From Duffyella gerundensis (GTDB taxonomy: Bacteria; Pseudomonadota; Gammaproteobacteria; Enterobacterales; Enterobacteriaceae), in NCBI RefSeq assembly GCF_001517405.1, contig NZ_LN907828.1, positions 1 to 64,000 of the forward strand: DNA of 64,000 bases, given 5' to 3'. The position numbers were made by a program, and so were the translations under genes. The notes beneath the pieces were generated by a model that saw only the letters and a list, made by a program, of their open reading frames with translations, made no database searches and had not been told where the DNA came from. Positions 9,588 to 18,793 of this stretch are shown here, piece by piece (position 1 is the stretch's first letter; each line of letters starts with the position of its first letter).

Positions 9588-10517
9588 TTAGTCAGACGCT
9601 TGCTTCATCACCTGTCGCAACAAGGCCAACAGCCATTGCAGCGCCGGATCGCCATCGCGTCGCTTGTGCCATAACAGCGATAACGGGATAGCAGCGGTAT
9701 CAACTGGCACTGCGCTCGCTGCCAACCGATATTGTTGCTGCCATGCCCGCGAGAGGCCTGCCGGAACAGTCACCAGCGCGGGTATTTGTTTAATAATCAG
9801 CGGTAACGACGAAAAATGCGGCGTCACGTAACGCACGCGCCGGGAACATCCTTGTTCCGCCAGCCGGTCGTCAATTGCGCTATGGCTGGCACCACGATAA
9901 GAGACCAGCAGGTGCTGATGCGCCACATAATCCGCTAACGACAGCGGCGAAGGTAAATCCAGCTGGTTGGGGTCCCACAGCGTGGCGAAGGCCATGTTAG
10001 TGACATTGTCACGGAGCAGGCCAGCTGGCGTCTGTTGTCCCACGGAGAGAGCGACATCAACCTTGTCCTGCTGCAGCTTTTCACCGTCGCGAAAGGGATC
10101 GGTAGCGACAATGACGACATCAATGCCAGGCGCCTGCTGCGCTAATGCTGCCATCAGCGCAGGCATGATCCAGCTTTCCACCCAGTCGCTCATGCCAATG
10201 CGAAAGGTATGTGCATCATTAAGGGCGTCAAACGCAGGCGGCTGGAACAACAGTTGCTGCATCTGTTCCATCATAGGCGCCAACGCCGCGATCAGCGCTT
10301 CGGCGCGAGGCGTCGGCACCATACTGTTTGCCGTGCGGACAAAAAGCGCATCATCAAACAGCGCACGCAGCCGGGCAAGCGCGCCACTGACCGCCGGTTG
10401 ACCGAGATGCAGCTTCTGCGCGGCGCGGGAAACGCTGCCTTCGCGGTGCAGCACCAGCAGGACAATCAGCAAATTGAGATCGATGTGACGAAAATCATTT
10501 TCCCTGATACTGCTCAT
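9588..10517 (-). CDS. LysR-family transcriptional regulator
   Basis: 309 residues from ATG 10517 (MSSIRENDFRHIDLNLL). The HTH region (GSVSRAAQKLHLGQPAVSGALARLRALFDDALFVR) is typical of the NodD/LeuO-like LysR subgroup, followed by a ligand-binding domain. An upstream in-frame start at 10652 would overlap the divergent gene's leader and is rejected. It faces the secreted metallo-beta-lactamase-fold gene across an 82-base promoter region, so it very likely regulates that gene. Confidence 0.88.
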   Translation of the reverse strand: MSSIRENDFRHIDLNLLIVLLVLHREGSVSRAAQKLHLGQPAVSGALARLRALFDDALFVRTANSMVPTPRAEALIAALAPMMEQMQQLLFQPPAFDALNDAHTFRIGMSDWVESWIMPALMAALAQQAPGIDVVIVATDPFRDGEKLQQDKVDVALSVGQQTPAGLLRDNVTNMAFATLWDPNQLDLPSPLSLADYVAHQHLLVSYRGASHSAIDDRLAEQGCSRRVRYVTPHFSSLPLIIKQIPALVTVPAGLSRAWQQQYRLAASAVPVDTAAIPLSLLWHKRRDGDPALQWLLALLRQVMKQASD

Positions 10518-10599
10518 TAAATTAATCGATTTGAATGAAGTGTTGGCGCTCAGGATACTCAACGGACCGAAACAATTCGATGAGCCGGAGAGAAAAAAG

Positions 10600-11556
10600 A
10601 TGAAAATAGTTTTCGCGATGTGCGCCGCCTTAGGCTTCGCTGCCCCTGTCATGGCCGCAGAACCGCCGATGAGCGAACTGAATCAGCAGGCACCGGGTTA
10701 CTACCGCATGATGTTGGGCAAACTCCGCATCACAGCCGTATCAGACGGCACGGTCACCGTGCCGCTGGATAAGCTGTTAACCCCCATCTCGCCACAGGAA
10801 TTACAGCGGCGCATGGCCGCGGAGGCGATGACGTCTCAGGCAGAGACCTCTATCAATGCTTTTGTAATCGATAACGGCCAGCAGCGCATTCTGGTTGATG
10901 CCGGCGCGGGCGATCTGTTTGGTCACAAGGGCGGGCATTTGCTGGATAATCTCGCGGCGGCAGGTTATCCCGCTAACACGATTGACGCGGTGTTGCTGAC
11001 GCATATCCATGCCGACCACTCCGGTGGCGTCTCACGCGCAGGCAAACTCGCGTTCCCTAATGCCATGGTGTACGTCGACAAACGTGACGCTGATTTTTGG
11101 TTGAACCCCAATAATGCCAACAAGGTTGAAGCCAGCCAGCGCCACACGTTTGTGGAAAGCGCGCAGACAATTGGCCCGGTCGCAGCCGCTAACCGCCTGA
11201 AAACCTTTACCGCACCCGCAACGCTGCTGAACAGCATTCACGCGATGGCGGGTGCAGGCCATACGCCGGGCAGCGTGATCTACCGCGTTGAAAGTGAAGG
11301 GCAAACGCTAATGTTGTGGGGCGACATTATTCACGCTAAGGCGGTGCAGCTGCCGGATCCGCAGGTGGCGATTCATTTTGATGTCAATCAGCAGCAGGCG
11401 ATCGACACCCGCAAGCGCGTGCTGGCAAAGGCCGCTGATCAGGGTGCCTGGGTAGCTGCGGCGCATATCGCTTTTCCCGGGCTGGGTCATGTGATGCGCG
11501 ATGGTCAGGGATATCGCTGGGTGGCGGCGAATTACACCACACAGCTCGCGCCGTAA
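10600..11556 (+). CDS. Exported metallo-beta-lactamase-fold hydrolase
   Basis: 318 residues from ATG 10600; residues 1-20 form a signal peptide ending in VMAAEP. The metal-binding motif THIHADHSGG lies near residue 133, with further ligands at AGHTPGS near residue 228 and in the C-terminal AAAHIAFPG. This is the organisation of AHL-lactonase and SdsA-like MBL hydrolases, acting in the periplasm. The substrate could be a lactone or an ester, but this cannot be told from sequence. The divergent LysR gene suggests substrate induction. Confidence 0.85.
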   Translation: MKIVFAMCAALGFAAPVMAAEPPMSELNQQAPGYYRMMLGKLRITAVSDGTVTVPLDKLLTPISPQELQRRMAAEAMTSQAETSINAFVIDNGQQRILVDAGAGDLFGHKGGHLLDNLAAAGYPANTIDAVLLTHIHADHSGGVSRAGKLAFPNAMVYVDKRDADFWLNPNNANKVEASQRHTFVESAQTIGPVAAANRLKTFTAPATLLNSIHAMAGAGHTPGSVIYRVESEGQTLMLWGDIIHAKAVQLPDPQVAIHFDVNQQQAIDTRKRVLAKAADQGAWVAAAHIAFPGLGHVMRDGQGYRWVAANYTTQLAP

Positions 11557-11593
11557 TCGGTTATCCGCCACGCTAAAGGGTGATTGTTGTGGT

Positions 11594-11953
11594 TCAGAGC
11601 TGATGCCACTGCGGCAGCGCATGGCGTTTTCTGTACCAACGGTAGAGTAGCGCCATCAACAGGCCGAACAGCGCGCCTGCCAGCAACGCTGTCAGCACTG
11701 CCACGACGATGCCCATTTCCTGACGCTGCCAAAACATAAACCACATCACTACGCCCCACAGCAGCGAGTAGAAGAGGCCAAATATCAGCATATTGCTGGA
11801 AAAGCGGGCAAAGCAGGGCGGAATGAATGTTAAGCCCGCTTTCCACAGCAAGCGATGCGGCAGGGAAGAAAGCCAGTCGCCCTTTATGCCTTTTGCTCGC
11901 ATAATGGTGAGTGCCCGGGCCTTTTTGCGGTAAAAGCTGTGATCTTTTGCCAT
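11594..11953 (-). CDS. Small membrane protein, probably DUF6404 family
   Basis: 119 residues. A basic N-terminal region (residues 1-45, containing KARALTIMRAKGI and PHRLLWKAGLTFIPPCFA) precedes two membrane helices near 52-74 and 78-104 and a basic tail. The RAKGI...PPxFA pattern followed by two helices resembles DUF6404 proteins; I hold that with moderate confidence. No function is known. It converges on the hydrolase gene. Confidence 0.65.
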   Translation of the reverse strand: MAKDHSFYRKKARALTIMRAKGIKGDWLSSLPHRLLWKAGLTFIPPCFARFSSNMLIFGLFYSLLWGVVMWFMFWQRQEMGIVVAVLTALLAGALFGLLMALLYRWYRKRHALPQWHQL

Positions 11954-12045
11954 TTCACGCTCCTGTCAGATCGTCTGAGATCAATACTATCAGCCGGATG
12001 ACTCGATGCGACGTTGCCGGTCAGGAATGGGATGCAGGTTTGACG

Positions 12046-13083
12046 TTATAACTGTTGGGTCAGACAACCGCCTTCTGCGGTAAATGTCACCACGGCACTG
12101 GCGCCGTTAACCAGCGTCATCTGCGGCGGAATATGGCCGATATCAACATCGTAAATTACCGGAATAGTCAGATCGCCAAGGGCAGCGCGCAGCGCATCAA
12201 TGTATTGATGCTTCGAGGCATCATCGTTATTCGGTCCGGCGCTGCGGCCAATCAGAATGCCATTGAGGTGCGTAAACCAGCCTTGTAATCGCAGGCTGAA
12301 CAGGGCGCGCGTTAATTCGCAGGGACCCATCTCAACATTTTCAAAATAGAGAATAATGCCCTCTTCGTTATTTCTCTGTGCAAAGTGCGGCAAATTACCA
12401 AAAGGCGTGCCCGCCAGCCTGGCGATAATATCCAGGCAGCCGCCGATCAAGCGCCCCTGGAAACAGGCGGAGGCAGTGACGCCATCAAGATGTGTCCAGC
12501 GGGTTTTTTCGGTCAGGTTGAAAGCCGCATCTGATGCTGGCCCCCACTGGTTTTCTCCAGGTTGAAACGCCGCCGAGGACTGCTGTTCGAGCCGTTCACC
12601 GCGCTCGCCTTCAAGCACACGCCATATCGCCTCGGTGGTGGCATCAGGCGCTCTGGCAGCTAAATCCATCAGGTTAGGGCCGTGAACGGTCGCCCAGCCT
12701 GACAGCGTGGATAAGGGGAAATGCAGCGTGCTGAGATCGGAGAAGCCGGTGAACCATTTGGGTGCAGCCTGTGCGAACATCTGAAAATCGAGCAGCTCCA
12801 GCAACTCAATGGCTAAATCACCGCCCCACGGCGGCATAACGGCTTTGATTTCAGGCTCGGTTAAGCAGAATGTCAGCTCTTCGGCGCGCAACAAAGGGCT
12901 CGCACTTTGATTTTTATATTGTTCGCGCAGGCAACGCCCTTCATAAACCCGATAACCTCGCGCTTTGAGATTCGCTATCGCCAGATCCAGACGTGGATGT
13001 AAATGGGCTGGCACGCCAGAAGAAGGCGCAGTGATCGCAATCAGATCTCCCGGAACCAGTTTTGCCGGAAAACGCACGGGCAT
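12046..13083 (-). CDS. S66-family serine carboxypeptidase, MccF/LD-carboxypeptidase-like
   Basis: 345 residues from ATG 13083, which follows AAGGAGGTTGCTC. The Ser-Glu-His triad of family S66 is visible: Ser in FTGFSDLS near residue 117, Glu in LYFENVE near residue 238, His in DIGHIPPQ near residue 313. The length and spacing are closer to MccF (microcin C immunity peptidase) than to the shorter cytoplasmic LdcA. It may cleave peptide-nucleotide antibiotics or muropeptides. It lies next to an acetyltransferase of an antibiotic-modifying family. Confidence 0.83.
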   Translation of the reverse strand: MPVRFPAKLVPGDLIAITAPSSGVPAHLHPRLDLAIANLKARGYRVYEGRCLREQYKNQSASPLLRAEELTFCLTEPEIKAVMPPWGGDLAIELLELLDFQMFAQAAPKWFTGFSDLSTLHFPLSTLSGWATVHGPNLMDLAARAPDATTEAIWRVLEGERGERLEQQSSAAFQPGENQWGPASDAAFNLTEKTRWTHLDGVTASACFQGRLIGGCLDIIARLAGTPFGNLPHFAQRNNEEGIILYFENVEMGPCELTRALFSLRLQGWFTHLNGILIGRSAGPNNDDASKHQYIDALRAALGDLTIPVIYDVDIGHIPPQMTLVNGASAVVTFTAEGGCLTQQL

Positions 13084-13167
13084 GAGCAACCTCCTTATTC
13101 TGTTGGATGACCGGACAACGCAACGTATTCATTACGCATTCTCCAGATAGTGTTAAAGCCGTGCCTG

Positions 13168-13794
13168 CTAATCGACGAAAGCCGCAATATCGGCCGACAT
13201 GATCGCGGGCAGATTTTGGGTGATTTTCTCGATCGGCCAGTCCCACCAGGCCAGTTGCTCAAGCGCGGCGATGATCTCAGCAGGAAAGCGCTGCTTAATC
13301 ACCTTAGCCGGGTTGCCACCCACAATGGTATAGGCAGGAACATCAGCGGTAACCACCGATCGAGAGGAGATTATCGCGCCATTGCCAATGGTTACGCCGG
13401 GCATAATCAGTGCCTGATAACCTATCCAGACGTCATTGCCAATCACCGTGTCGCCCTTGTAAGGCAGCTCGCCGGCCTGTGGCAGCGCTTTTTCCCAACC
13501 CTGGCCGAAGATATAAAAGGGAAAGGTCGAGAAGCCGGAAAGTTTATGGTTGGCACCATTCATAATGAACTGCGCGCCCCGGGCAATCGCGCAAAATTTA
13601 CCGATGATCAGCTTATCGCCAATAAAGGGAAAATGATAAAGCACGTTGCGTTCGAAATTTTCTGAATCTTCCGGGTCATCGTAATAGGTGTAATCACCAA
13701 CGATAATATTGGGATTGTTCACCGTGTTCTTAATAAAGCAGACCTGAGGAAAACCCGCCATGGGGTGTTTATCTGATGGATCGGGTCCGTGCAT
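13168..13794 (-). CDS. CatB/Vat-type xenobiotic O-acetyltransferase
   Basis: 208 residues from ATG 13794 (AAAAGGAG ribosome site); a longer in-frame version from 13893 lacks support. It has left-handed beta-helix hexapeptide repeats (IGDKLIIGKFCAIARGAQFIM, IGNDVWIGYQALIMPGVTIG), the catalytic His in MNGANHK, and the acceptor loop of the CatB/Vat class (WWDWPIEKI near the C-terminus). Family members acetylate chloramphenicol or streptogramins; the true substrate here is not established. A likely trimer in the cytosol. Confidence 0.87.
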   Translation of the reverse strand: MHGPDPSDKHPMAGFPQVCFIKNTVNNPNIIVGDYTYYDDPEDSENFERNVLYHFPFIGDKLIIGKFCAIARGAQFIMNGANHKLSGFSTFPFYIFGQGWEKALPQAGELPYKGDTVIGNDVWIGYQALIMPGVTIGNGAIISSRSVVTADVPAYTIVGGNPAKVIKQRFPAEIIAALEQLAWWDWPIEKITQNLPAIMSADIAAFVD

Positions 13795-14041
13795 TTCTAT
13801 CTCCTTTTCGGCTTGAATGTTTGCCCTGAATCCTGAAGCCCGATTCAGCCGTGGATGTAGCGCACCAGAAGAAACAGCGATGAGTCGTCGCATATCCGCG
13901 CATCGAAATCAGCGGACAAAATTAACAAAAAAGTGTTCTTTCTGAGGCACGCTAAAATCGAATATGTCGATTGCTAAATTACGTCAATACAGCGAATCTG
14001 GTTATTTCCCAGATGCAAAAATATAACTCAAGGAGCAGCAG

Positions 14042-14305
14042 ATGCCAGATTACTGTTTTTTTCAGAAGGGCAAAGACGTCGTGGTGCTGGAAAGGTCAGA
14101 CGTTGAAAACGCCGCCTTGCTGGCGGTCAAAGGCTTTGAAAAGCAGTTTGAAGAGATCGAGGCATCCAACCCAAACCGTGCGCTTGTGCGTTTTAAAGCC
14201 CTGCGTCACGAGGATTCCACGGCGCTACAAACCTACAGTGGCAATGTGTTGTTGATGTCAGCTGTCTCGGTTATCGGGTTACTCGCTGCGCTTATTCTGC
14301 GTTAG
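14042..14305 (+). CDS. Small tail-anchored hypothetical protein
   Basis: 87 residues starting after AAGGAGCAGCAG, a strong ribosome site. A soluble charged region (residues 1-64) is followed by a single membrane helix (about 67-86) at the very C-terminus, so it is probably tail-anchored in the inner membrane. I do not recognise a family. It stands alone between two minus-strand genes. Confidence 0.65.
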   Translation: MPDYCFFQKGKDVVVLERSDVENAALLAVKGFEKQFEEIEASNPNRALVRFKALRHEDSTALQTYSGNVLLMSAVSVIGLLAALILR

Positions 14306-14351
14306 CCGCAGGCCGCGCTTACGAGTTCGTACAACATATCGATAACCATCG

Positions 14352-15368
14352 TCATGCCGATTCACGAATCACCAGCTGGCCGGAGAGAATAATCCGCTGC
14401 GGTGTCAAATCGGCCTCATTAATCTTGCGCAGAATCAATCCGGCCGCCTGACAGCCGGTCTCCTCACTGGCAGAGGAAACGTAGGTCAGGGAAGGCGAAG
14501 TCAGGTTCACGTGCAGCATATCCTCAAATCCCAACAGCGCGACCTGAGAGGTTAAAAACAGATCCTTGCCTAACGTGCGGCCAACCTGGTGTACGGCGCT
14601 GATACCGCCGAGCATCGCATTGGGAGAATGGCAGAGCAGCGCGGTAACGGCATTATTTTTTTCCAGCAGCTTACGGGTCACGAGGCCAGCGGCGCGAGTG
14701 CTTTCATCGCAGGCGGGCGCCAACTCCTCACGGAAAATCATGCCGTATTGCGTTAGCGCGCTGCGAAAACCCTGCAGACGCTGCTGGCGAATGCGATCGC
14801 TTTCTCCGCCGCCAATATAGGCGATATTGCGGTGTCCACGCTCTATCAGATAACGGGTTGCCAGATTGGCCGCCTGCCGGTTATCACGCATCACCAAATC
14901 ACACTTCTCTTCAGAAAGAGACTGCGACACCACCACCAGCGGTAGCGGACAGCGACGAATCGCTTCCGGCAACGCAGAAGCAGTGACATCAGAATTCAAA
15001 TAGATGACCCCTGCGACGCCCTGCTGCTTAAACGACAGCAGGCAGCGTTCGAGCGCCTCTTCATCGTTTTGCGGCTGACCGAGAAACACCATATATTGCC
15101 GACGTTCCAGCTCCTGCACGATGCTGGCCATCACCTTGATGGCGAAGCTGTCGCTGAAGTCGCGGATGATCAGGCCAATCAGATTGGAGGTGCTGGCGCG
15201 TAAATTGGCGGCGGCTACGTTGTGAACATAGCCCAGCGTGGTCATCGCCTGCTGTACGCGTGCAATGGTGGCGGGAGAGATCTTTCCTTTCTGCCGCAGC
15301 ACCAGCGACACGGTGGAAACCGACACCTCGGCCTCTTTGGCGACATCAACAATACTGACTCTTTTCAC
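14352..15368 (-). CDS. LacI-family repressor, MalI-like
   Basis: 338 residues. The N-terminal LacI HTH (SIVDVAKEAEVSVSTVSLVLRQ) and hinge are followed by a periplasmic-binding-protein-type domain. Sequence and neighbourhood point to MalI, the repressor of the malX PTS gene. It lies directly downstream of the malX-like gene on the same strand, unlike E. coli where malI is divergent from malXY. A perfect MalI-type operator (17013-17028) lies upstream of malX. A malY-like lyase is not seen. Confidence 0.8.
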   Translation of the reverse strand: MKRVSIVDVAKEAEVSVSTVSLVLRQKGKISPATIARVQQAMTTLGYVHNVAAANLRASTSNLIGLIIRDFSDSFAIKVMASIVQELERRQYMVFLGQPQNDEEALERCLLSFKQQGVAGVIYLNSDVTASALPEAIRRCPLPLVVVSQSLSEEKCDLVMRDNRQAANLATRYLIERGHRNIAYIGGGESDRIRQQRLQGFRSALTQYGMIFREELAPACDESTRAAGLVTRKLLEKNNAVTALLCHSPNAMLGGISAVHQVGRTLGKDLFLTSQVALLGFEDMLHVNLTSPSLTYVSSASEETGCQAAGLILRKINEADLTPQRIILSGQLVIRESA

Positions 15369-15458
15369 CGCGGCTCCCTGAAAAATGCACGCTAATCATC
15401 CCTATAGCATAAGGCTGCCCGCAGGTGGCAGGCAGCCTTATTTCACTCAGTAAACCCA

Positions 15459-16958
15459 TTATTTTCCCAGTATGGCGGACATACGTTGCGCAATAAACTG
15501 CGCACGGGCCCCGAAAATCACCTGCACCCCCTTGTCGCCGACGAAGACCACACCGCGCGCGCCCAACCCGTTCAGACCATCTTTATCAACCTGTGGCCCC
15601 TGAGCCACTTCTACACGCAGGCGGGTAATGCAGGCACCGACTGAGGCGATGTTATGCGCGCCGCCAAGCAGGCCAATAATTTCGGTGGCCAGTTCGTCAT
15701 CGGTTTTATTACTGGCGTCAGCAGTGACATCGGCGCGCCCCGGCGTTTTGATGTCATACCGCCGAATCACAAAGCGGAAGGTGACGTAATAAATCAGACC
15801 CATCGGCACGCCGATAATGATGGCGTTGAGGTAGTTGGTTTGAAAGCCGTTAAACGATGGCAGGATGCCAAATGAAATGTAGTCAATCAGGCCAGCAGAA
15901 AATGATTTGGCGATGTGCGCATGCAGCAGATACATACACATATAGGAAAGCCCGGCCATGATCGCATTGAAGACGTAAAGAATTGGCGCCACGAAGATAA
16001 AGGTAAACTCTACCGGCTCGGTAATACCGGTGAGGAAACAGGTCAGCCCGGCGGAAAATAGAATCCCCGCTGCAATCTTTTTGTTGCGGGTTTGCGCTTC
16101 ATGATACATCGCCAGACAGGCGGCTGGCAGGGCAAACAGCATCAGCGGAAACTCACCCTGCATAAACTTACCGGCATTTTGATAGCTGTCGCTGCTGAAC
16201 GACTTCACGCCTTCTTCCAGCATTTTGAACCAGATAGTTTGATCGCCATGGATCACCTGACCAGCCTGGGTGGTGTAATCGCCGAAGGAGTACCAGAACG
16301 AGGGATACCAGATGTGATGCAGACCCAGCGGAATCAGCGCGCGTTCAACCAGCCCAAAGATAAAGGTTGAGGCGGCCTGATTATCGCCGTTTACCACCAC
16401 CGACAACGCATCAATGCCGGACTGAATATATTGCCAGATATAGGGCAGCAGCAGGCCAAGCAGAAATGAGAGAAAGGCGGTGGCAATCGCCACAAAGCGT
16501 TTGCCGGAGAAAAAGCCAAGAAACTCCGGCAGCTGTATGGTGTGGAAACGGTTATAACACCAGGCCGCAAGGATGCCGCACAGCAGCCCACCGAAGACGC
16601 CCATCTGCAACGTTGGAATGCCTACCACCATGGCGTACTTGCCGCCCTGCGCCGCCATTTCAGGCGTAATGGAGAGCACGGTGCCGATGGTAACGTTAGT
16701 AATAAATACCGAAACCGCCGCCGACAGCGCAGCGATACCCGATTCCGACGCCAGCCCAACCGCCGAACCAATGGCAAACAGCAGCGGCAAGTTATCAAAG
16801 ATTACACCACCCGCATTCATCATCAGCGGTAAGTGAAACTTATCGCCAAACGCCAACAGCAATCCCGCTGCGGGCAACAATGAAATGGGCAGCATCAGGG
16901 CGCGGCCTATCATCGACAATTTGGACAGCGAACGTGTTAATCCTGAAATCACACTCAT
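15459..16958 (-). CDS. PTS EIICB, maltose/glucose-type (MalX-like)
   Basis: 499 residues from ATG 16958 (GGGG ribosome site); the frame is open 111 bases further but the extension is not conserved. An EIIC domain with about ten membrane helices (residues 1-390, with FLTGITEPVEFTF) is followed by an EIIB domain with the phosphocysteine Cys443 in GACITRLRVEV. It imports and phosphorylates a glucose- or maltose-like sugar. It should be repressed by the adjacent MalI-like protein acting at the operator just upstream. Confidence 0.88.
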   Translation of the reverse strand: MSVISGLTRSLSKLSMIGRALMLPISLLPAAGLLLAFGDKFHLPLMMNAGGVIFDNLPLLFAIGSAVGLASESGIAALSAAVSVFITNVTIGTVLSITPEMAAQGGKYAMVVGIPTLQMGVFGGLLCGILAAWCYNRFHTIQLPEFLGFFSGKRFVAIATAFLSFLLGLLLPYIWQYIQSGIDALSVVVNGDNQAASTFIFGLVERALIPLGLHHIWYPSFWYSFGDYTTQAGQVIHGDQTIWFKMLEEGVKSFSSDSYQNAGKFMQGEFPLMLFALPAACLAMYHEAQTRNKKIAAGILFSAGLTCFLTGITEPVEFTFIFVAPILYVFNAIMAGLSYMCMYLLHAHIAKSFSAGLIDYISFGILPSFNGFQTNYLNAIIIGVPMGLIYYVTFRFVIRRYDIKTPGRADVTADASNKTDDELATEIIGLLGGAHNIASVGACITRLRVEVAQGPQVDKDGLNGLGARGVVFVGDKGVQVIFGARAQFIAQRMSAILGK

Positions 16959-17012
16959 AGTAAATCCCCGGTTAAAGGCAGTAATCGGCGCAAAAATCGC
17001 GTTTTTATTGTA

Positions 17013-17028
17013 GGTAGAACGTTCTACC
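17013..17028. promoter_or_regulatory. MalI-type operator upstream of malX-like gene
   Basis: Perfect 16-base palindrome GGTAGAACGTTCTACC centred 63 bases upstream of the malX-like start. It keeps the central AACGTT of LacI-family sites and closely resembles the E. coli MalI site GATAAAACGTTTTATC. Confidence 0.8.
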
Positions 17029-17152
17029 AATGTGAAACAGGCGTTTAAAACGCGCAATGAAAATTTCATCGCCGGTCATACGGGATTGTGATTGTTTGAA
17101 GCGCATCATGAATTCGCCGGACGGCAAACAGAGATAACGGGGTGGATTTTTT

Positions 17153-17165
17153 GTGACGTTGTCAC
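17153..17165. repeat. Intergenic palindrome GTGAC-GTT-GTCAC, copy A
   Basis: Exact copy of the 13-mer also present at 23839-23851 and 56041-56053. It lies between the malX-like promoter region and the 3' end of the lipoprotein gene. Confidence 0.75.
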
Positions 17166-17241
17166 TGTAAAAAGGCGGCTTACCGGGTTATAAGCGTTAA
17201 ATAAAATCGCACCAGCAGGGCGCTGATGCGAGCACCGGACA

Positions 17242-17583
17242 TTATTTGGCGGTGAGAATCCCGGAGTGTCCCTGTTCATCAATCCACGTAATGTCGCACT
17301 TACCAAGCCCCAGCTTTAATACCGAAAGGGTGATGTCCATTTGCGTGCTCACTTGCCACATATCCGCTTTGACCTGCTTCACGGCGCGAGGTGCGAAGCC
17401 ATTCACTTTGCTTACCCAGCACTGGTCATCGGCGATCACGTCCAGCAGTGCATCGCTATAGAGATGGCTACCGGCTTGCGTCGCTGCGACATTCTGTGCG
17501 GGAGTCGGATCTTGCTCTGTCTTCTGCGTTTTACAGCCAGCAAGGGCCAACGCCATCAGCGTTATTAAGAGGGCTTTCTGCAT
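17242..17583 (-). CDS. Small lipoprotein, unknown function
   Basis: 113 residues. Residues 1-17 form a lipoprotein signal ending in the lipobox LALAGC, so Cys17 should be lipidated. The mature part is polar, with two further cysteines (in DDQCWV and GKCDITW) that could form a disulphide. No family recognised. It is the last gene of a run of six small minus-strand genes. Confidence 0.72.
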   Translation of the reverse strand: MQKALLITLMALALAGCKTQKTEQDPTPAQNVAATQAGSHLYSDALLDVIADDQCWVSKVNGFAPRAVKQVKADMWQVSTQMDITLSVLKLGLGKCDITWIDEQGHSGILTAK

Positions 17584-17728
17584 TTTTTACTCCGTTTTGA
17601 CAGCAGTGAAGGCAATTTCGATAGCCTTTTAAAACCGGGCACCTTCATCGTCAGCTAAAGATGATAAGCGATAGTGTCCGACGTAAAACAGTCGGCTTGT
17701 AGACTGCTCAGATATCGCAGTAAGACCT

Positions 17729-18202
17729 TTACGACTTTGCCGACAGCTGTTTACCACCACGTTGAATGTTCACGACGTTACTGGCGCGGATTGAAGACGA
17801 TGCCGATGCATGCTGCTCATCCGACAGCACATCGATAAGCTGCTGACCTTGATATCGGGCATGCAAACGAATCCTGCTTTCCTCCAGCTCGGTTTGCTGC
17901 CACAGGTAGGCAGAACGTTTGCGGTAAACGGTGCCCGATGCGCTAATCGCAAAATCGTTATCTTCGCTAACAAAGATAAACGCCAGCAGCTTTGTGGTTG
18001 GCACGCTTTCCGCTGCATCCTGAAGCGCAATAAAGCGCTCGACGTTAAAGGTTTCGATGACTTCCTCGTCGACGCCATAATGGCGCAGGACATCGCGCAG
18101 TGCGTTTTCCAGATCCCACATAAAATAATCATGCTTTACGCCAGGCAACTGTTGGCGCAGCCAGCGAATAGCCTCTTCAGCAGGTTGAGTCAGTAATGTC
18201 AT
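17729..18202 (-). CDS. Hypothetical cytoplasmic protein
   Basis: 157 residues with no signal or membrane segment. The first 100 residues look like a compact alpha/beta domain (LENALRDVLRHYGVDEEVIETF; LLAFIFVSEDNDFAIS). The C-terminal 40 residues are low-complexity and polar. I do not recognise the family. It begins four bases from the next small gene upstream, so the two are probably co-transcribed. Confidence 0.65.
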   Translation of the reverse strand: MTLLTQPAEEAIRWLRQQLPGVKHDYFMWDLENALRDVLRHYGVDEEVIETFNVERFIALQDAAESVPTTKLLAFIFVSEDNDFAISASGTVYRKRSAYLWQQTELEESRIRLHARYQGQQLIDVLSDEQHASASSSIRASNVVNIQRGGKQLSAKS

Positions 18203-18205
18203 AAG

Positions 18206-18340
18206 TCACCCGTGGATTGCGAAAATGAGCGCTGCCAGAACAGCGGCAGAACCGATACCGGCTTTAACCGGGTTGCCAAACCGCCAGAGAAAACCGAGAA
18301 AGAGGGCGTTAAACCCGATCCAGCCATATAACAAGGGCAT
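18206..18340 (-). CDS. 44-residue membrane protein
   Basis: ATG 18340 follows CAGGAGTTTTTT. The product (MPLLYGWIGFNALFLGFLW start) has two hydrophobic stretches, at about 3-17 and 25-42. A longer in-frame version from 18484 has a polar, cysteine-rich extension with no ribosome site and is rejected. It sits four bases before the 157-residue gene. Function unknown. Confidence 0.6.
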   Translation of the reverse strand: MPLLYGWIGFNALFLGFLWRFGNPVKAGIGSAAVLAALIFAIHG

Positions 18341-18401
18341 AAAAAACTCCTGATTGCGTTGTTGGCGGCATCGGGCTAAGCCGGTATCGCAACGTATCTG
18401 T

Positions 18402-18647
18402 TCAGAGATGATGCAAACGCAGATAGTCTGCCAGCCGCTTCGTTGCCGCCGCCACATCTTCTGGAGCGGTCTGCTCTGCGACACAGGTTTTCGCTGCGCT
18501 TATCACAAAATTGTTAATAAGGCCTGGCGTGCAAAGCACCAGGTGATCAATCCATTGCTGATAGCGCGCGAACATGGCGTTAAATGCCTTTTCGGCCTCT
18601 TTACTCAGCTGCTTCTCTTGTGGTTCAACACAAATTTGCTCACGCAT
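18402..18647 (-). CDS. Hypothetical protein, 81 residues
   Basis: A soluble, mostly helical protein with two cysteines (LVLCTPG, KTCVAEQ), reading MREQICVEPQEKQLSKEAEK at its start. No family recognised. Composition and codon use are coding-like and the strand agrees with its neighbours. Confidence 0.55.
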   Translation of the reverse strand: MREQICVEPQEKQLSKEAEKAFNAMFARYQQWIDHLVLCTPGLINNFVISAAKTCVAEQTAPEDVAAATKRLADYLRLHHL

Positions 18648-18793
18648 TTGCCCGATCTCAATGTGTTTATGTTGGAGCCGGTAGCCCGTGACGAAATAAT
18701 CAGATATTGCGGATTAAGTAATATTTATATTCTTGATTAATAGCGGTAAATCTTTTTACGTAATGTAAATTAATCGCCTGTTTTTGCCGGAGA

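Noticed and set aside
10000-10012. GTGACATTGTCAC inside the LysR gene
   Set aside because: Lies in conserved coding sequence; counted only as support for the motif, not as a separate site.
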